Positions 22,301 through 33,151 of a DNA stretch of 64,000 bases are shown here, piece after piece (position 1 is the first letter of the stretch; every line of letters starts with the position of its first letter). The notes beneath the pieces were generated by a model. That model did not search any database and had not been told where the DNA came from. It worked only from the letters and a program-made list of their open reading frames with translations. The stretch spans positions 3,100,001 through 3,164,000 of the forward strand of contig OW051496.1 in NCBI GenBank assembly GCA_932521035.1. Reading direction: 5' to 3'. The stretch is from Oscheius dolichura (lineage: Eukaryota; Nematoda; Chromadorea; Rhabditida; Rhabditidae). A program made the position numbers and the translations under genes.

Positions 22301-23884
22301 GAAGCGATGCCCCACTGCAACTTGAAAGAGTAAGAATCTTTGTAGGTAGGGACCGCAAAGTGAAAATTGGATTTCATGGTAGATCGTCGATTTTGGGGTC
22401 ATTCAATAGATCTTACTGTAACTTACACTCTGGTTTTTAGAGCAAAGAAATTGGACCATGCAGTAACGAGATATTCTCGTTTTAATAGCGCTTTCCAGGG
22501 GTCGCCTTTTCTATTGAAACTGTGGTCGCGGGCGCAACGATTTATCGACCAGGGTTCAATCCCCGCCGGTGTCAAAAATTTTTGCTTTTTTAGATTTACA
22601 CATCAAAATGATCCACAAAATGTGATGAATCGAATGCCGTAAAAATTATAAAAATTGAACATCACGATATTGAGAAAAATCCATAAAACGAAAAATAATT
22701 TGCCGCGGTGCGCGATTACCTTCACAAATTTATCGACTTTTCATGAAATGTCGAGATATATATACATTTATCTTTTTTCGGAACGGATGGATTTCCCTTT
22801 TTTTTGCTGAAAAAATTAAAAACACTATATACTATTAGTAGCAACAATAATAACATGCGGATCGGCCTTGTGAAAAGCACAATTGCCCAAACAATACACA
22901 GAGAAAAACATGGTATTTTGTAAATCCATTTTCTATGTCAAATATCTACTGTTTTGGATATTTTTTTGGTGTGGTGTATACATGACGAGCTGGAAAATAT
23001 TACAGTACAGATAGTTACTCGAATTATACAGGAAAAGTATATTAAAATTGCCCTCGAAAGTTGATACCTAAAATAACCTTTTTATATTTTCGGAACGGGC
23101 GGATTTTTTAAATTTTTTCTGGGGTTGTTCTACACACATCCTCAGCAATAAAAAACACAAAAAAAATTATGCGGATCGGCTTTGTGTGTTAGACAAATAG
23201 TCAATTTTATATTGCGCACCGGTTTTTTTACATTAAATACTCTAGTATATCAAAAACTAATAATTCTATTCGATTCTACGTCCGAAATTATCTACTGGGT
23301 ATGGTTTTCAGAACCGGAAACCCATTTATTTGGGCGCACCGAAGCCTTTTACTTTGCGAACCACAGATGACCAAATTTCGAGAACAAAAACTGTTACCCG
23401 CATTTGGCGCGCGTTTGCGGTCCCTATTTGTAGGGAAACTGAAACGAGGAATTATTATTTTCAGTGTATTGCATTATTTGAAGAAACCCGTTCTGGTCGC
23501 CTGTCTATTTTGTATTGTTTTCCCAAATCAAGCTTCGACGAATCACAAACTAGATGATTCCATTCTCTTATAAAATTCCTGAAACCAAACCCAATTTCAG
23601 CGTTCGGCGTCTGCACAGCCAGTGTTTCCACCGTAGCGTCGACCATCAAACTCCTCTCAGCTGAAGTAGCCGCCCCCTCTTATGTTCAATATTTCAAAAA
23701 CGGTATATTGCTTCTTCTTTTAGTTGAGAAAATCACTAGCATTTTAGCTATTCAGTTCAAATTTGTTAATTTTCCAGGTCTCCCCTTCAGTGGCTTTAAT
23801 TCGGTCAACTGCTGTGGAGTTTATAGAACCACGACGGTGACAAATACCAATCCTGAGGGTTACTGTAATGCTGTGAAGCAATAA
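19373..23884 (+). CDS. SLC36-like amino acid transporter (Aa_trans family)
   Basis: Exons joined by phase give MTSGKYSFASK, then DEPHENPKGLHWLLAIVFVL, GDMVGGGMIVLPSVLVNSG, QKRWPEYQEFCRKPYCEMAL, RTLLSTFLILNQFGFAIVLI, HFWQVAVFSALSSSIGVVLI, FFMAVGTLGFALGGHTAFPT, ILTYYCFVSISGSIVYGDSL, FLIRTVILWFLVFAALSVPN, IGGLAGITTSWILPPIFYLF and a Cys-rich end (VNCCGVYRTTT) stopping at 23884. The GDMVGGGMIVLP and GGHTAFPTIHHDM motifs and about 10 hydrophobic helices fit nematode amino acid/auxin permease-family proteins. Two defects: TAA at 19666 where the family usually has Gln (TAY-LSAMW), and a five-C run at 22215-22219 that needs six C to keep frame. An exon may also be missing between 22330 and 23600. Introns host a 346-bp foldback and a tRNA-like module. 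Confidence 0.82.
21363..21708. mobile_element. Tc1-like foldback MITE, 346 bp
   Basis: The ends TAGTCTGTCAAGAAAAAAGA and their complement at 21689-21708 are flanked by TA. The arms pair over about 130 bp each, including CTAACGGACGCTCGTGGTGG and AATTCCCCGTAGCGTCGTTG. The GTCAAGAA core of the terminus matches the Tc1-like ends at 17125 and 50175. It lies inside a transporter intron. Confidence 0.85.
22505..22590 (+). repeat. tRNA-derived module (SINE-like)
   Basis: GCGGGCGCAACGATTTATCG is followed by CCAGGGTTCAATCCCCGCC, a good B box, and then AAAAATTTTTGCTTTTTTAG. The spacing between the boxes is too short for a full tRNA. It lies in an intron of the transporter gene. Confidence 0.55.
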
Positions 23885-24987
23885 GAAACTGATTTTATTC
23901 ATATCTAGTCAGTTTTGTTTGTATCAAATGTCTAATAAAATGAATGATGGCAGCGGGTAATTCAATCGCTCGATTCTTGCTACCAAACTATCAAAGAAAT
24001 GTGGTGAAGCCCCTGACTGTAATGCGAGAAAAGGAAACAGTCAAGCCTCAACAGCCACTTCCATCTGGGATTGAATTGACGAAGAACTGCGCTGAAGTGT
24101 GAAAAAATAAAGATATTTGAATGCGAAAAACATTATTATGATTTCATTTCAAATTTTATGGACACCTTGTATCTCTGAAAAGAGCAAAACGCTTATAGAA
24201 GGAACCCAACTTGTCCAATAGCTGCAATACGACTAGAAATAGCATAGATACCGAGACTATTGAGACGTTTCAAAAGATTCTACACCAACGTCTTACAGAG
24301 CACGTTACATCCTATGTGTTGCTTATATTGAACATTTGAAAGTAAAATATAAAAGGCAGCCCTTTTTTCTTCTTGTGACCGAAAACGAAGGTAACCAAAT
24401 AACGTTGAATAATATAAGCATAAACAATAAGCAAGCACTAACAGACGCACATTGCTACATACAGCCGTTATGATAAAGGACCTACAAATCAACAAAAACG
24501 CTGTTTTCACCCTGAGCCGATGGAGTACTTTTACAGGGGGCGTTCACTTTGCATACAGAGCGTTTCAAAAAGATAGGGGCACCCCATTTTCCGGTTGTTC
24601 CGAACCAGGACAACGACTTCCGGAGCTGTAACCGTTACCAGTGGATTCCCCGTCACCGATTACCCCGGACACTTTGGAAGTTGGAGAGAAATCCAGCATA
24701 ACATGGCGAGGAGCGAGGAAGAATGAATTTGAGGGTTTCAAAAAGGTAGGGGCACTTTGAGAAATCGGTGTTCTACGACGGATTTGAGCTGCTTTTCAAG
24801 ATTTTGAGTGTTACCCTGGTTTCGGTTAGCCGTCTTCCATTATTTCCTGTCGCTTGATACCCGATTCCCCTCATTTTCAGTGGGATATCCCTCGCTCTCT
24901 GGCAAGTGACACATTCCTCAATTTCTCAATAATCTGTGAAGGTAGCCGGCTAAAACTGTTGTGATCCGAATTGCCGGCAAAAAATTA
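23885..24987. other. Intergenic stretch with repeat fragments
   Basis: Poly(A)-type AATAAA at 23934 and 24105 follow the transporter. A block at about 24385-24495 (AACGAAGGTAACCAAATAAC to GATAAAGGACCTACAAATCA) is repeated at 48570-48660 in the same orientation. At 24566 and 24736 the string TTTCAAAAAGRTAGGGGCAC occurs twice, resembling the ends of a mariner-type element. No coding region could be supported. Confidence 0.5.
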
Positions 24988-25137
24988 TAATAGCCAAACA
25001 CTGGCAAACTCGACAGCTGCAACAATTTCCGTTTCTTATCAAAGTCTCCCTTATCAAGGACTGTCCCTGCCTGCTCCCTTGTTCAAATCGACTTTTCCCA
25101 TTTCTCAATCTTTCCATAAACTATTTCTGCTACTCTA

Positions 25138-26502
25138 ATGGCAACTAATCCTTCTGACGCGATTATCCACCCGCTGATTATGGACCTAATCGGAAGAATA
25201 GGCAGGCTGGAGGTGGAAAACAGAGAATTGAAGGGGAAAATGGAGCAGAACTCGGGTAGAAACGGTATGTTGGGGGGAGATAATGAGCTGTATTTTTAGA
25301 GGGGAATGGTCCGAATTGGACTGGAGCGATAGACAACCTGGAAAAGAAATTGATGACTATCGACAAGAAAATGGAGGAAGACGCAGTCTCTCAAAAATAT
25401 GAAATAGATGCGTTATGGATACAAAATGAGGAGATGAAACGACTTCGACGGGAAACAGAAGGCGAGTTATTTCAGTTACAGACGAAAAATGACTTTTCAG
25501 GGAGATTGAAAGAAGTAGAAGTAAAGAAGTTGATGACTTCTATGGAGAAGATCTCTTCTAACAGTAGGTCCTTTTCTTCTTTTTTATAGAAGAATATTTT
25601 CAGTGAAGGCAGCGATAGAAAAAGAGGAGCAATGGAAGGAAGAAAAGAAACCGCTTAGGCTTGCCGCTCTGCCGCAAATCTGGTCGAAAAACTCCCTGAC
25701 TGTTCCTGAAGTTGACTTTCTAATCAGAAAAACAACCATAAAGGCGAGGGGCAAGCGCCTTATTTTCCTTATCTTCTCCCCGGCATTCAATACAGCGTCT
25801 TCCCAATCGACTTTCTACAATCTAACAAGAAAAAATGGCCATGATTCCGAGTGCGTTTTTATACAATGTAAAAATTTTTGCGTTATAGAGATACCGTATT
25901 ATACAAAAGAGGACTTTATAACTATGAACCCAATTGCCAGCGGTGGTGGGGGTTTCATTTTTTCGGGAAAATTGAAAGACTTTGGGTTAGTTTTTTGAGG
26001 AATTTTTATAGAGGAAGTCTATTTTAGAAAAATCGCTGTTAAAGAGTTTTTCGATTCAAGAGAACAACCACTGGAAAGATATAAAAAGGAGATTGAAATC
26101 CTTATTCAGGTACTTTTTTCCGGGGATTTCCGATTATTTTTCTATTATTTTTTTTTTTAACGAGACAATTTGTACCCATTTCAAAGATCCCTCTTTTTTT
26201 TATTCTAAAAACGTTTTCATTGCAGCATAAGCATCCCAATATCGTCCAATTGTATGGAATTCTGTGGGACGGATCTGACAAATCCATCCTCTTGGGTTAT
26301 GTGATGGAATATGTCGAAAGGGGAAGTCTTCATAAAGGTTTGGTTTTCTTTTAAATTTAGCGTATGATGTTTAGTGATATACGATACCACAAAATCATAC
26401 GATTCGTTACAAATGTATCTATGGATCGAGCAAATTGCTCGGGGAATACAGTTTCTCCATAAATACGGAATTATTCACCGAGACATCAAGCCGGGAAAGT
26501 AA
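25138..26502 (+). pseudogene. Coiled-coil + TKL-like protein kinase, 3' half missing
   Basis: The N-terminus MATNPSDAIIHPLIMDLIGR and the following coiled coil (RLEVENRELKGKMEQNS) match the Kelch gene exon for exon. From 25890 a kinase domain follows: IPYYTKEDFITMNPIASGGG (glycine loop), FGKIAVKEFFDSREQPLERY (VAVK-type Lys), EIEILIQHKHPNIVQLYGIL, GYVMEYVERGSLHK and IIHRDIKPGK at 26502. The sequence then changes into GC-rich repeat and no DFG, APE or C-lobe exon follows before the innexin. The catalytic loop has HRD but the Mg-binding DFG is absent, so any product would be inactive. The closest relative in the window is the kinase at 63.0 kb. Confidence 0.75.
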
Positions 26503-26517
26503 GGGGAACAATTTTAT

Positions 26518-26866
26518 CGAGCCCGGCGCGAAGCGCCGGGCGTGATTTGGGTTTACTCAGAGCACATGCCAAGCTCGTTTTTTGATTTTAATGGTGTAAC
26601 TTTTTTCAGTTAGAAGATATCAAAAATCTGACTTCACCATCGTTTTCCTCGTAGTTGATTACCCCTAGTGACCAATTTTCATGAAATTTGCCCATAAAAT
26701 AGATGAGCTACGACTACAAACGTGTTTTGAAAAGTGGCGCCGTCCGCCGTCCGCCGTCCGCCGTCCGCCGTCCGCCGTCTGCGTCCGCCCGCTGTGGCGC
26801 TTTCCGCTGTGGCGCCTTCCGCTGTGGCGCCTTCCGCTGTGGCGCCTTCCGCTGTGGCTTTTTTTT
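26518..26866. repeat. GC-rich hairpin and minisatellite
   Basis: 26521-26541 is a perfect stem-loop (CCCGGCGC...GCGCCGGG). About 200 bp later comes an array of CCGTCCG heptamers (26741-26790), then about four copies of the 15-mer CTGTGGCGCCTTCCG (26801-26857). The block directly follows the break point of the kinase pseudogene. Confidence 0.75.
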
Positions 26867-26879
26867 CAAAACTTTGTGT

Positions 26880-27275
26880 ACGCATTGAAAAACTTTTAAA
26901 AAACAGTTATATATACAGTTTTTTACGCTGATTCTGAATATGTAATAAAACAATTGGGTACATGTGTTATTTTTTAGCTATAACATCAAACATATTTTTT
27001 CATGCTTGTTTCGATAGCTCTTTTCTGCTAGAGTATATTGAAAGTCTGACATGGTTATCTTATTCGGGATGATCTTTTACACCTTCGTGCCAATTTTCAT
27101 GAAAGTTGGCAGAAAAATCCAAAAGCCACAACATCAAACAGGCGGCGCGCTTCCTCGCTGCGGTGTTCATCCAAAAACTTTTGCAAAACAGTTATATTAT
27201 GGTTTTTTACACTGATTCCGAATCTATAATAAAAAAATTAGGTAAGTGGTTAGTTTTTGAGCTATAGCATGAAAC
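26880..27275. repeat. Diverged ~105-bp direct duplication
   Basis: 26890-26995 and 27170-27275 share AAAACAGTTATAT, GTTTTTTACRCTGATTCYGA, AATAAAA and GAGCTATAGCATGAAAC-like strings in the same order. With the array before it, this looks like one non-autonomous element that carries internal direct repeats. Not coding. Confidence 0.6.
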
Positions 27276-27322
27276 TTTTTTGTGATGGCACAGCTTTTCA
27301 ACTAAAGAATTTGAAAGTATGT

Positions 27323-28622
27323 TTATTGAGACATCGATACGTATTGATCAAACATGTTGCTGATCAGTTTGGAGCAGAAAAGGCTGCCGGAGTCGATCGC
27401 GATGAAGTCGAGTAGGAGGACGCCGTCGGGACAGAGCTTGTCCGAAATAAACTGGGAAACATCTTTGGAATGCACTCTGTTGCTGTTCTGAACAGTAACT
27501 AATAAAACAATTTCTTTAAAAGGAGTGTTTGAAATATTGACGAGACCCTTACCTTGTTTTTGGACAGCGTCTTGCGGATCGTCCTCGACTGGAGACAGGG
27601 CATAAACGTCATGACAAACTGGTAGAGACAGCTGAGCCCGTTGACAATTGCCAGGAAGATGAACCAGAAATAGAGGGCAAGGTAGAGCTTCTCGTTGATG
27701 TAATTCAGAGGCAATAAACATTGGATGGTATAAGGGTGTGAGTTGGCGATGGTCCGGATCTTGAAATCACACATGATGACCCTAGGAAAAACTAGCGAAT
27801 CATCTTCTTCGACTCCCTGATACAGCTTGTAAGCCAGCTAAAATGGATAATAGTTGAACATTGTGAGAAATTCACATTATATCCCCAGTGGATGTCGTTT
27901 TGGCCGAGGAATGTGGTCATGAGGAGGAATTGCAGGCAGATGTTGAATACATAGAGAGACTTTGTCAGTAGATAGAGAAGGGGCCCCCATCGTCCTCGGA
28001 AGAACGATCCTTTCTTTCCAAACGCGCTCAAATCAATCAGAATGTTCTCGGCCAGAGTGGCGATCTCGTCCTCTTTCTGCTTTCCAAGGAGTCCGGAGAC
28101 CTTTTGGGCTTCCTTCATATATCCCTCGAGGTCGATGGTTGTGTGCTGGTTCATACGAGACCAAAAGAACTTTGGCAGAAAGAAACAGATTGCCTGAACA
28201 GGCAAGGGAAATGTATATGGGATATTGTAGCGAATACCTGAATGGCGAGCACAATGGGCACCCATCGGTAGTAGCTGTAGCGGTCTCCGCGGGCCGGGTC
28301 TCCATGTTTCGGGAGATGATAGTGGTCTAATGGCACGTGGTAGGAGTTGGCGATGAAGCAGTAGTCTTCGGTGTAATCCTCCCAATGGGGCTTGAATTCT
28401 TTCGGCGTCCAGCACGTTATCGGGCTTCCGAAATACTGCCCTCCAGCCAGAGCCACCGCGAAGAAGCCTAACAGGCGCGAGGTGAGGCAATAGTTGAGGT
28501 GGTCGACGAGATTGGCTACCTGCACATTATTCTCTAAATTAAAAACGGGAAACAAAACATACCGTATACTGTTTTAATTTGTTGATAATAAAACCGTCGA
28601 AGGAGTATGGGATATAAATCAT
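27323..28622 (-). CDS. Innexin gap-junction protein, 5 exons, 369 aa, complete
   Basis: Exons 28563-28622, 28238-28519, 27876-28193, 27553-27837 and 27323-27487 join in phase 0 throughout. The protein begins MIYIPYSFDGFIINKLKQYT. It has the innexin YYxWVP signature (RYSYYRWVPIVLAIQAICFF) at the start of the second transmembrane helix, extracellular-loop cysteines (SPITCWTPKEF, YTEDYCF), a second pair in the later loop (PRVIMCDFKIRT, IQCLLPLNYINEK) and four hydrophobic helices (LGFFAVALAGG, VPIVLAIQAICFFL, LLYLLTKSLYVFNICLQFLL, LALYFWFIFLAIVNGLS). Length is typical for the family. Innexins form intercellular channels in the plasma membrane of invertebrates. Its start is divergent from the gene at 28943, leaving about 320 bp of shared upstream region. 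Confidence 0.95.
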
Positions 28623-28942
28623 TTTGGAAGAGGAGTTGAAGACGAAATGAAGCTGTTTCAATGACTGCAGGAAGTGTTGAAAAAGCGGAAACTATCTCGC
28701 TTCAAGCGATCATGAAGGGCAAAAGCGATCGCGTTTTTGAAAACTGGCGTCAAGGAATCGCGTTCTTGTAATGATTATATTCTCTTGTGTGACCGTCATC
28801 GATTATTCGATAGCGTCGATAAATCGTTAGAGGGATGTTCCGTTGTTTTCAGTGTGTATTTTTTTCTTTAATTTCCTTTGATTCCTTAATTGTTTATTCT
28901 TCCGCTACATATTGGATTGTTTAGAAATCATCATAAAATCAT
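28623..28942. promoter_or_regulatory. Divergent intergenic region between innexin and element gene A
   Basis: These 320 bp separate two head-to-head start codons. Around 28694-28710 there is CTCGCTTCAAGCGATCATGA and around 28797-28830 the inverted pair ATCGATTATTCGAT. No TATA box is obvious. The left boundary of the Helitron-type element may fall here. Confidence 0.35.
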
Positions 28943-31900
28943 ATGAGCAAATGGTCAGTAGATACCGGATATGGAAGTTCTATGGTGAGTTTTTCGTCAA
29001 AAATGCCATTATATCTGAATTTTAAAGAGTATACGAGATGTACAACCAAGAAGAAATGATCAGGTGGATGAGAGAAGAAATGAGGCGGAGGAGCGAAGAA
29101 AACCAAGGGTAGAGGAGATCAGAAGGGAGACAAAAGTAGTGGAGCGTCAAAGAGAAACGGCGACGCGAACAAGGGACGACAGAAGGACGGCAACGCTTAC
29201 GATGGAAGACAGAAGGACGGCGACACGGACTATAGAAGATAGGAGGACGGCGACGCGAACAGTGGAAAAGGGAAGTTCTTGGGTGAAAGAGGGTCTTCAG
29301 ATGTATGGCAGAGATAACGACAGTGATGAAAAATACGACGGGAGATCAAATAGGAGAGAAAGATTCGTTTCTTCTACTGCCCAAAAACATTACAACAGAG
29401 GAGAATATAAGAACAGTAGCAGTCGGGACGGAGAAAGAAGAAAAAATTACACGGAATATGGAAGAAAGAACGGCAGAGCCGTTTGGCAACCCCCAGCAGA
29501 TCCAGTAAAGCATCAACAACACAAGGAGCTTAACAGACAAGCACTGGTCATGGAGAAGAGTTTGAGGGCGATACAACATGCTAAAGGTGCGAAGGAGAAG
29601 TTGGAGGAGAAGATGGCGAAGCTAAAATCTGTAGAAGCCGAAGGGAATAAGAAAGGATTTGTAGTATCCATAAAGGTAGGGCAGCATATGCCATTCAAAG
29701 GGGAATTTTCCAGAAGTGGCTTGTCCCTCAACAAAAGCAAGTGGAAAGTTTGAAAAAAGAAATAGAAGAGATAAAAGAAGATTATAAAATATATATGAGT
29801 CGAGTCATAGGTGGTCTAGAGGAGTTGCCTATGGGAGAACGGTGGGAACACATTATTTTATCTCTAACCGGGGTCAGTTTAGAATCGCTCAGAAAGTGTC
29901 TTCGCCTTCTTCCACTATTTCTATTGAGACACTCGAGCGCCAGTGTGGAGAGCGTATAGAGCGGGAATTGGAGAGAGTGAAGAGCCAGATGGATAAAAAG
30001 GAAATAGTAAGCTGGCATATGCCAGAGATCCAACAGTGGTTCTCGGACCTCCGCGAGGAGAAGACCTGGGTATGTTTCTGTAGATCTGGGACTGAACTGA
30101 TTACAGCTTGAGAAGAGCCGCACTCTTATCGTCGAGACGACTATTCCTTCTCTTCATCCCAACAATATCACGGGAACTACTGTGAAGGAGGACTTCACCC
30201 CTGCGGCAGAGGAGAAGATCAGGGTATGTTTCTATAGATCTGAGACTAAACTAATTGCAGCATGAGAAGAATAGCATTGTTATGGACGAGACTACTATCC
30301 CATCTCTATCTCCCAACGACATCACGGTGCCTACTGTGAAGCAGGATTTCACCTCTACGGTCCTGAGTGAGATCGACGGAAATGGGCGTGAAATGGAAAG
30401 GATAAAAGAAGAAGTACAAGAACACGTGCAAACGGACATAGAGCATATGGGAGACAAGTTGGCAACCACGGGAGAGTAAGAAAACATTATTTTATCGAAT
30501 AAGGCCTATTCAGAATAATCTATCTTGCAAGGACAGCGGACTGTATTCCTAAAAGTAACCAACCACAGGAAAAAGTAGACTATGTATGGTTCAACAAGCT
30601 TATTGCCATAACGCGCCCGGCTACTCAGCCCAACTCGCTTGCCGCGGATATCCGCAAACGCCTACAAAAATTGAGCATTGGGTCCCTCAAGGGTGGAGAA
30701 AAGCGAACGTCAGCAGCACTTAGAAGAGAAGAAGAAAATGCATGCCGATTGTGTGACAATCACGATGATATCGTAATCGCCGGCTCAAGTTCTGCTCCAG
30801 CTACCTCCTCACCTATGCCAAGGCCAACCCGAGCTTCTTCTACTCGTGCTACCGAAACCATGGGAAATGTGGTAAGAACGAGGAACGAAACTACTGTAAA
30901 TCAGAAGCCCAACGGGGAAAATAATGGACTTTCTCTATCTGAAGGTGAGCTAGACTCTATGTTGGTCCAGTAAAATTGTTTGAAGATGTTAACCAAACCG
31001 TCATAAATGTGGTCCATGGGGACATCACCCGTTTGCCTACCCGGGGAGGCATCGTTGTTGTGGAACCGAATGGAAATTTGAATGAGGAAGCGATCAAGAA
31101 GAACACAAATTGTGATGGTATGTTTAAAAAGTAATTTACCGTTTTAGCATTTATTTATTTTAGGTGTCTGCATCGAAGAAGCTCCAATGACTATGGCGAG
31201 TCGAGTGGACGAACAAGAGCTTCGCTGGTGTTATCTAAGAAGCCTGAGGAAGTGCGAGGAGGAAGGACAGAGAATTATTGTGAGCTTTTATGCCATGTTA
31301 AAATAGTTTCATTCAACTGACTTCTATCCTTTCTTTATAGGAATTTCCCATTCTGGGGCTTGAAAGGATAGAAGAAGGGCATGCTTTACGGCTAGCCTAT
31401 CAAGCTGTCTTGGCTCATCTGGAGGCCACCCCCAATACGGTAATAATATTGCCCCTTTTATTTTACGTTGGTTTCAGACTTTAACAACAATCACCTTTGT
31501 TGCCCCCAATGAAAAAACCAAAACGGCCCTGGCTTCAGTGATGGGCGAGCAACAAGGATCAGTTGTTATAAGAAGCGCAGCTGAAGCCAGATCGAATCGC
31601 TTTAAATTGGAAGGAACTGCTTTGCTTAGAAATCGTTCTGTTGTCTCAGTAACTTCCGATGTGAAAGTCGGAAGTTGGATTGCTACTTGGGGAGCTACAA
31701 CACATGAGAGAAAAAGCAACCAACGAAAGACGCAGTAGGGCTCATTTTGATTTCTGCTATACCTATTTTTTAGGGTGATTGCGGGGCTCTGTGCTGATGA
31801 AGCAAGAAGAAAGAGGTGAAATTTTCAAGCATTTTTAAAGATTTCATTTTCAGGAGACTAGATGGTGGTGATGAACTGCTTGTGGCAGAAGCGGTTCGGA

Positions 31901-33106
31901 AAGCAGATGCGCGTCACTCGAATCCAGAGCTCCGCGTTCGCGAATCTGAGGCAAGAAGCACACTGTAGGAAATTCAGGAGAAAGAGAATTCACACATTTT
32001 TAGAAGAAGAACTGGTGGGGAAGAATATCAGCTGAAAGACGCGACTCGGAAAGCAGATGCGCGTCACTCGAATCCAGAGCTCCGCGTTCGCGAATCGGAG
32101 GCACGATATACACTGTGGGCAATTCAGAATAAAACAGAATTCACACATTTTCAGAAGAAGAACTGGTGGGGAAGAATATCAGCTGAAAGACGCGACTCGG
32201 AAAGCAGATGCGCGTCACTCGAATCCAGAGCTACGCGTCCGTGAATCGGAGGCAAGAAGTACACTGTAGGAAATTCAGAATAAAAGAGAGTTCGCATATT
32301 TTCAGAAGACGTACTGGTGGGGAAGAATATCGGCTGAAAGACGTGACTCGGAAAGCAGATGCGCGTCACTCGAATCCAGAGCTACGCGTCCGTGAATCGG
32401 AGGCACGATATACACTGTGGGCAATTCAGAATAAAACAGAATTCACACATTTTCAGAAGAAGAACTGGTGGGGAAGAATATCAGCTGAAAGACGCGACTC
32501 GGAAAGCAGATGCGCGTCACTCGAATCCAGAGCTACGCGTCCGTGAATCGGAGGCAAGAAGTACACTGTAGGAAATTCAGAATAAAAGAGAGTTCGCATA
32601 TTTTCAGAAGACGTACTGGTGGGGAAGAATATCGGCTGAAAGACGTGACTCGGAAAGCAGATGCGCGTCACTCGAATCCAGAACTACGCACTCGTGAATC
32701 TGAGGCACGAAGTACACGGTACAATATTTTGGTATATAATACAATAGAACGTTTCCATTCAGGCGCCTTGAAAACCCCGAGGAAAGTCGACTGATTCACT
32801 CACTGGAAAGGCTGTTAAAAAAGCCGGATCGACCAAGAAGTTATTCTGGGGAGTAGGTTTCTACACGTTTTTAGTAATAACAATATTTTGAGGACACCTC
32901 GCGCGCCACCGGCTATAAGCCGTAGAAGAGAAAGCTTAGCGAATAAAAGGAGAAACGATGAAGGCCGAGAGCCGGTTGTGAACAACACCGCACTTTCTTT
33001 GAATTCTGAAGAGAGGGAAACGTTACTAAAGAGCCTCCCGGTGGCGAGACAACGGCACTACAAGGGGAAACAGAGGAAAATAAACCGGTGGGTTGAAAGA
33101 TTATGA
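28943..33106 (+). CDS. Helitron-associated gene A: coiled coil + macro-like domain + exon-array repeats, 1,132 aa
   Basis: Twenty exons join with every phase consistent, from MSKWSVDTGYGSSM at 28943 to RWVERL and TGA at 33106. Residues 15-230 are Arg/Glu-rich with a degenerate repeat (DRRTATRTMEDRRTATRT type), then come coiled coil and two related segments (ETTIPSLHPNNITGTTVKED, ETTIPSLSPNDITVPTVKQD). Residues about 590-760 are macro-domain-like: INVVHGDITRLPTRGGIVVV, LRWCYLRSLRKCEEEGQRII, EFPILGLERI and ALRLAYQAVLAHLE followed by TTITFVA. The NAAN loop is replaced by EPNGN, so ADP-ribose hydrolysis is doubtful. Six copies of a 37-residue repeat then follow, one per exon. One intron (30945-30970) would be only 26 nt, the weakest point of the model. 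The gene ends 45 bp before gene B. Confidence 0.75.
31854..32718 (+). repeat. Tandem array of six exon+intron units (151 bp each)
   Basis: Exons 31854-31964, 32004-32114, 32155-32265, 32306-32416, 32457-32567 and 32608-32718 are each 111 nt, start and end in the same phase (one base completing a codon at the start, two bases left at the end) and are separated by 39-41 nt introns. They encode RKADARHSNPELRVRESEAR with a linker RRRTGGEEYQLKDAT. Units alternate in two subtypes (GCAAGAAGYACACT|GTAGG versus GCACGATATACACT|GTGGG), giving a 302-bp higher-order repeat with nearly identical copies, so expansion is recent. Confidence 0.9.
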
Positions 33107-33151
33107 AAAAAAGCGTGTTGTTCTTTAAGCGCTATTCCACAATTACGACAG

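Noticed and set aside
26518-26866. Bacterial insert or contamination at the GC-rich block
   Set aside because: The block is made of short hairpin and minisatellite repeats within AT-rich nematode-like sequence and encodes nothing. Flanks on both sides are host genes with introns.
26681-26953. Overlapping frames in the 15-mer array encoding repetitive peptides
   Set aside because: All frames are open because the unit length is a multiple of three. Composition alone explains them.
31854-32718. Regularly spaced repeats resembling a CRISPR array
   Set aside because: The units are 111-nt in-phase exons separated by similar 40-nt introns with GT-AG ends. The spacers are not unique and the context is eukaryotic.
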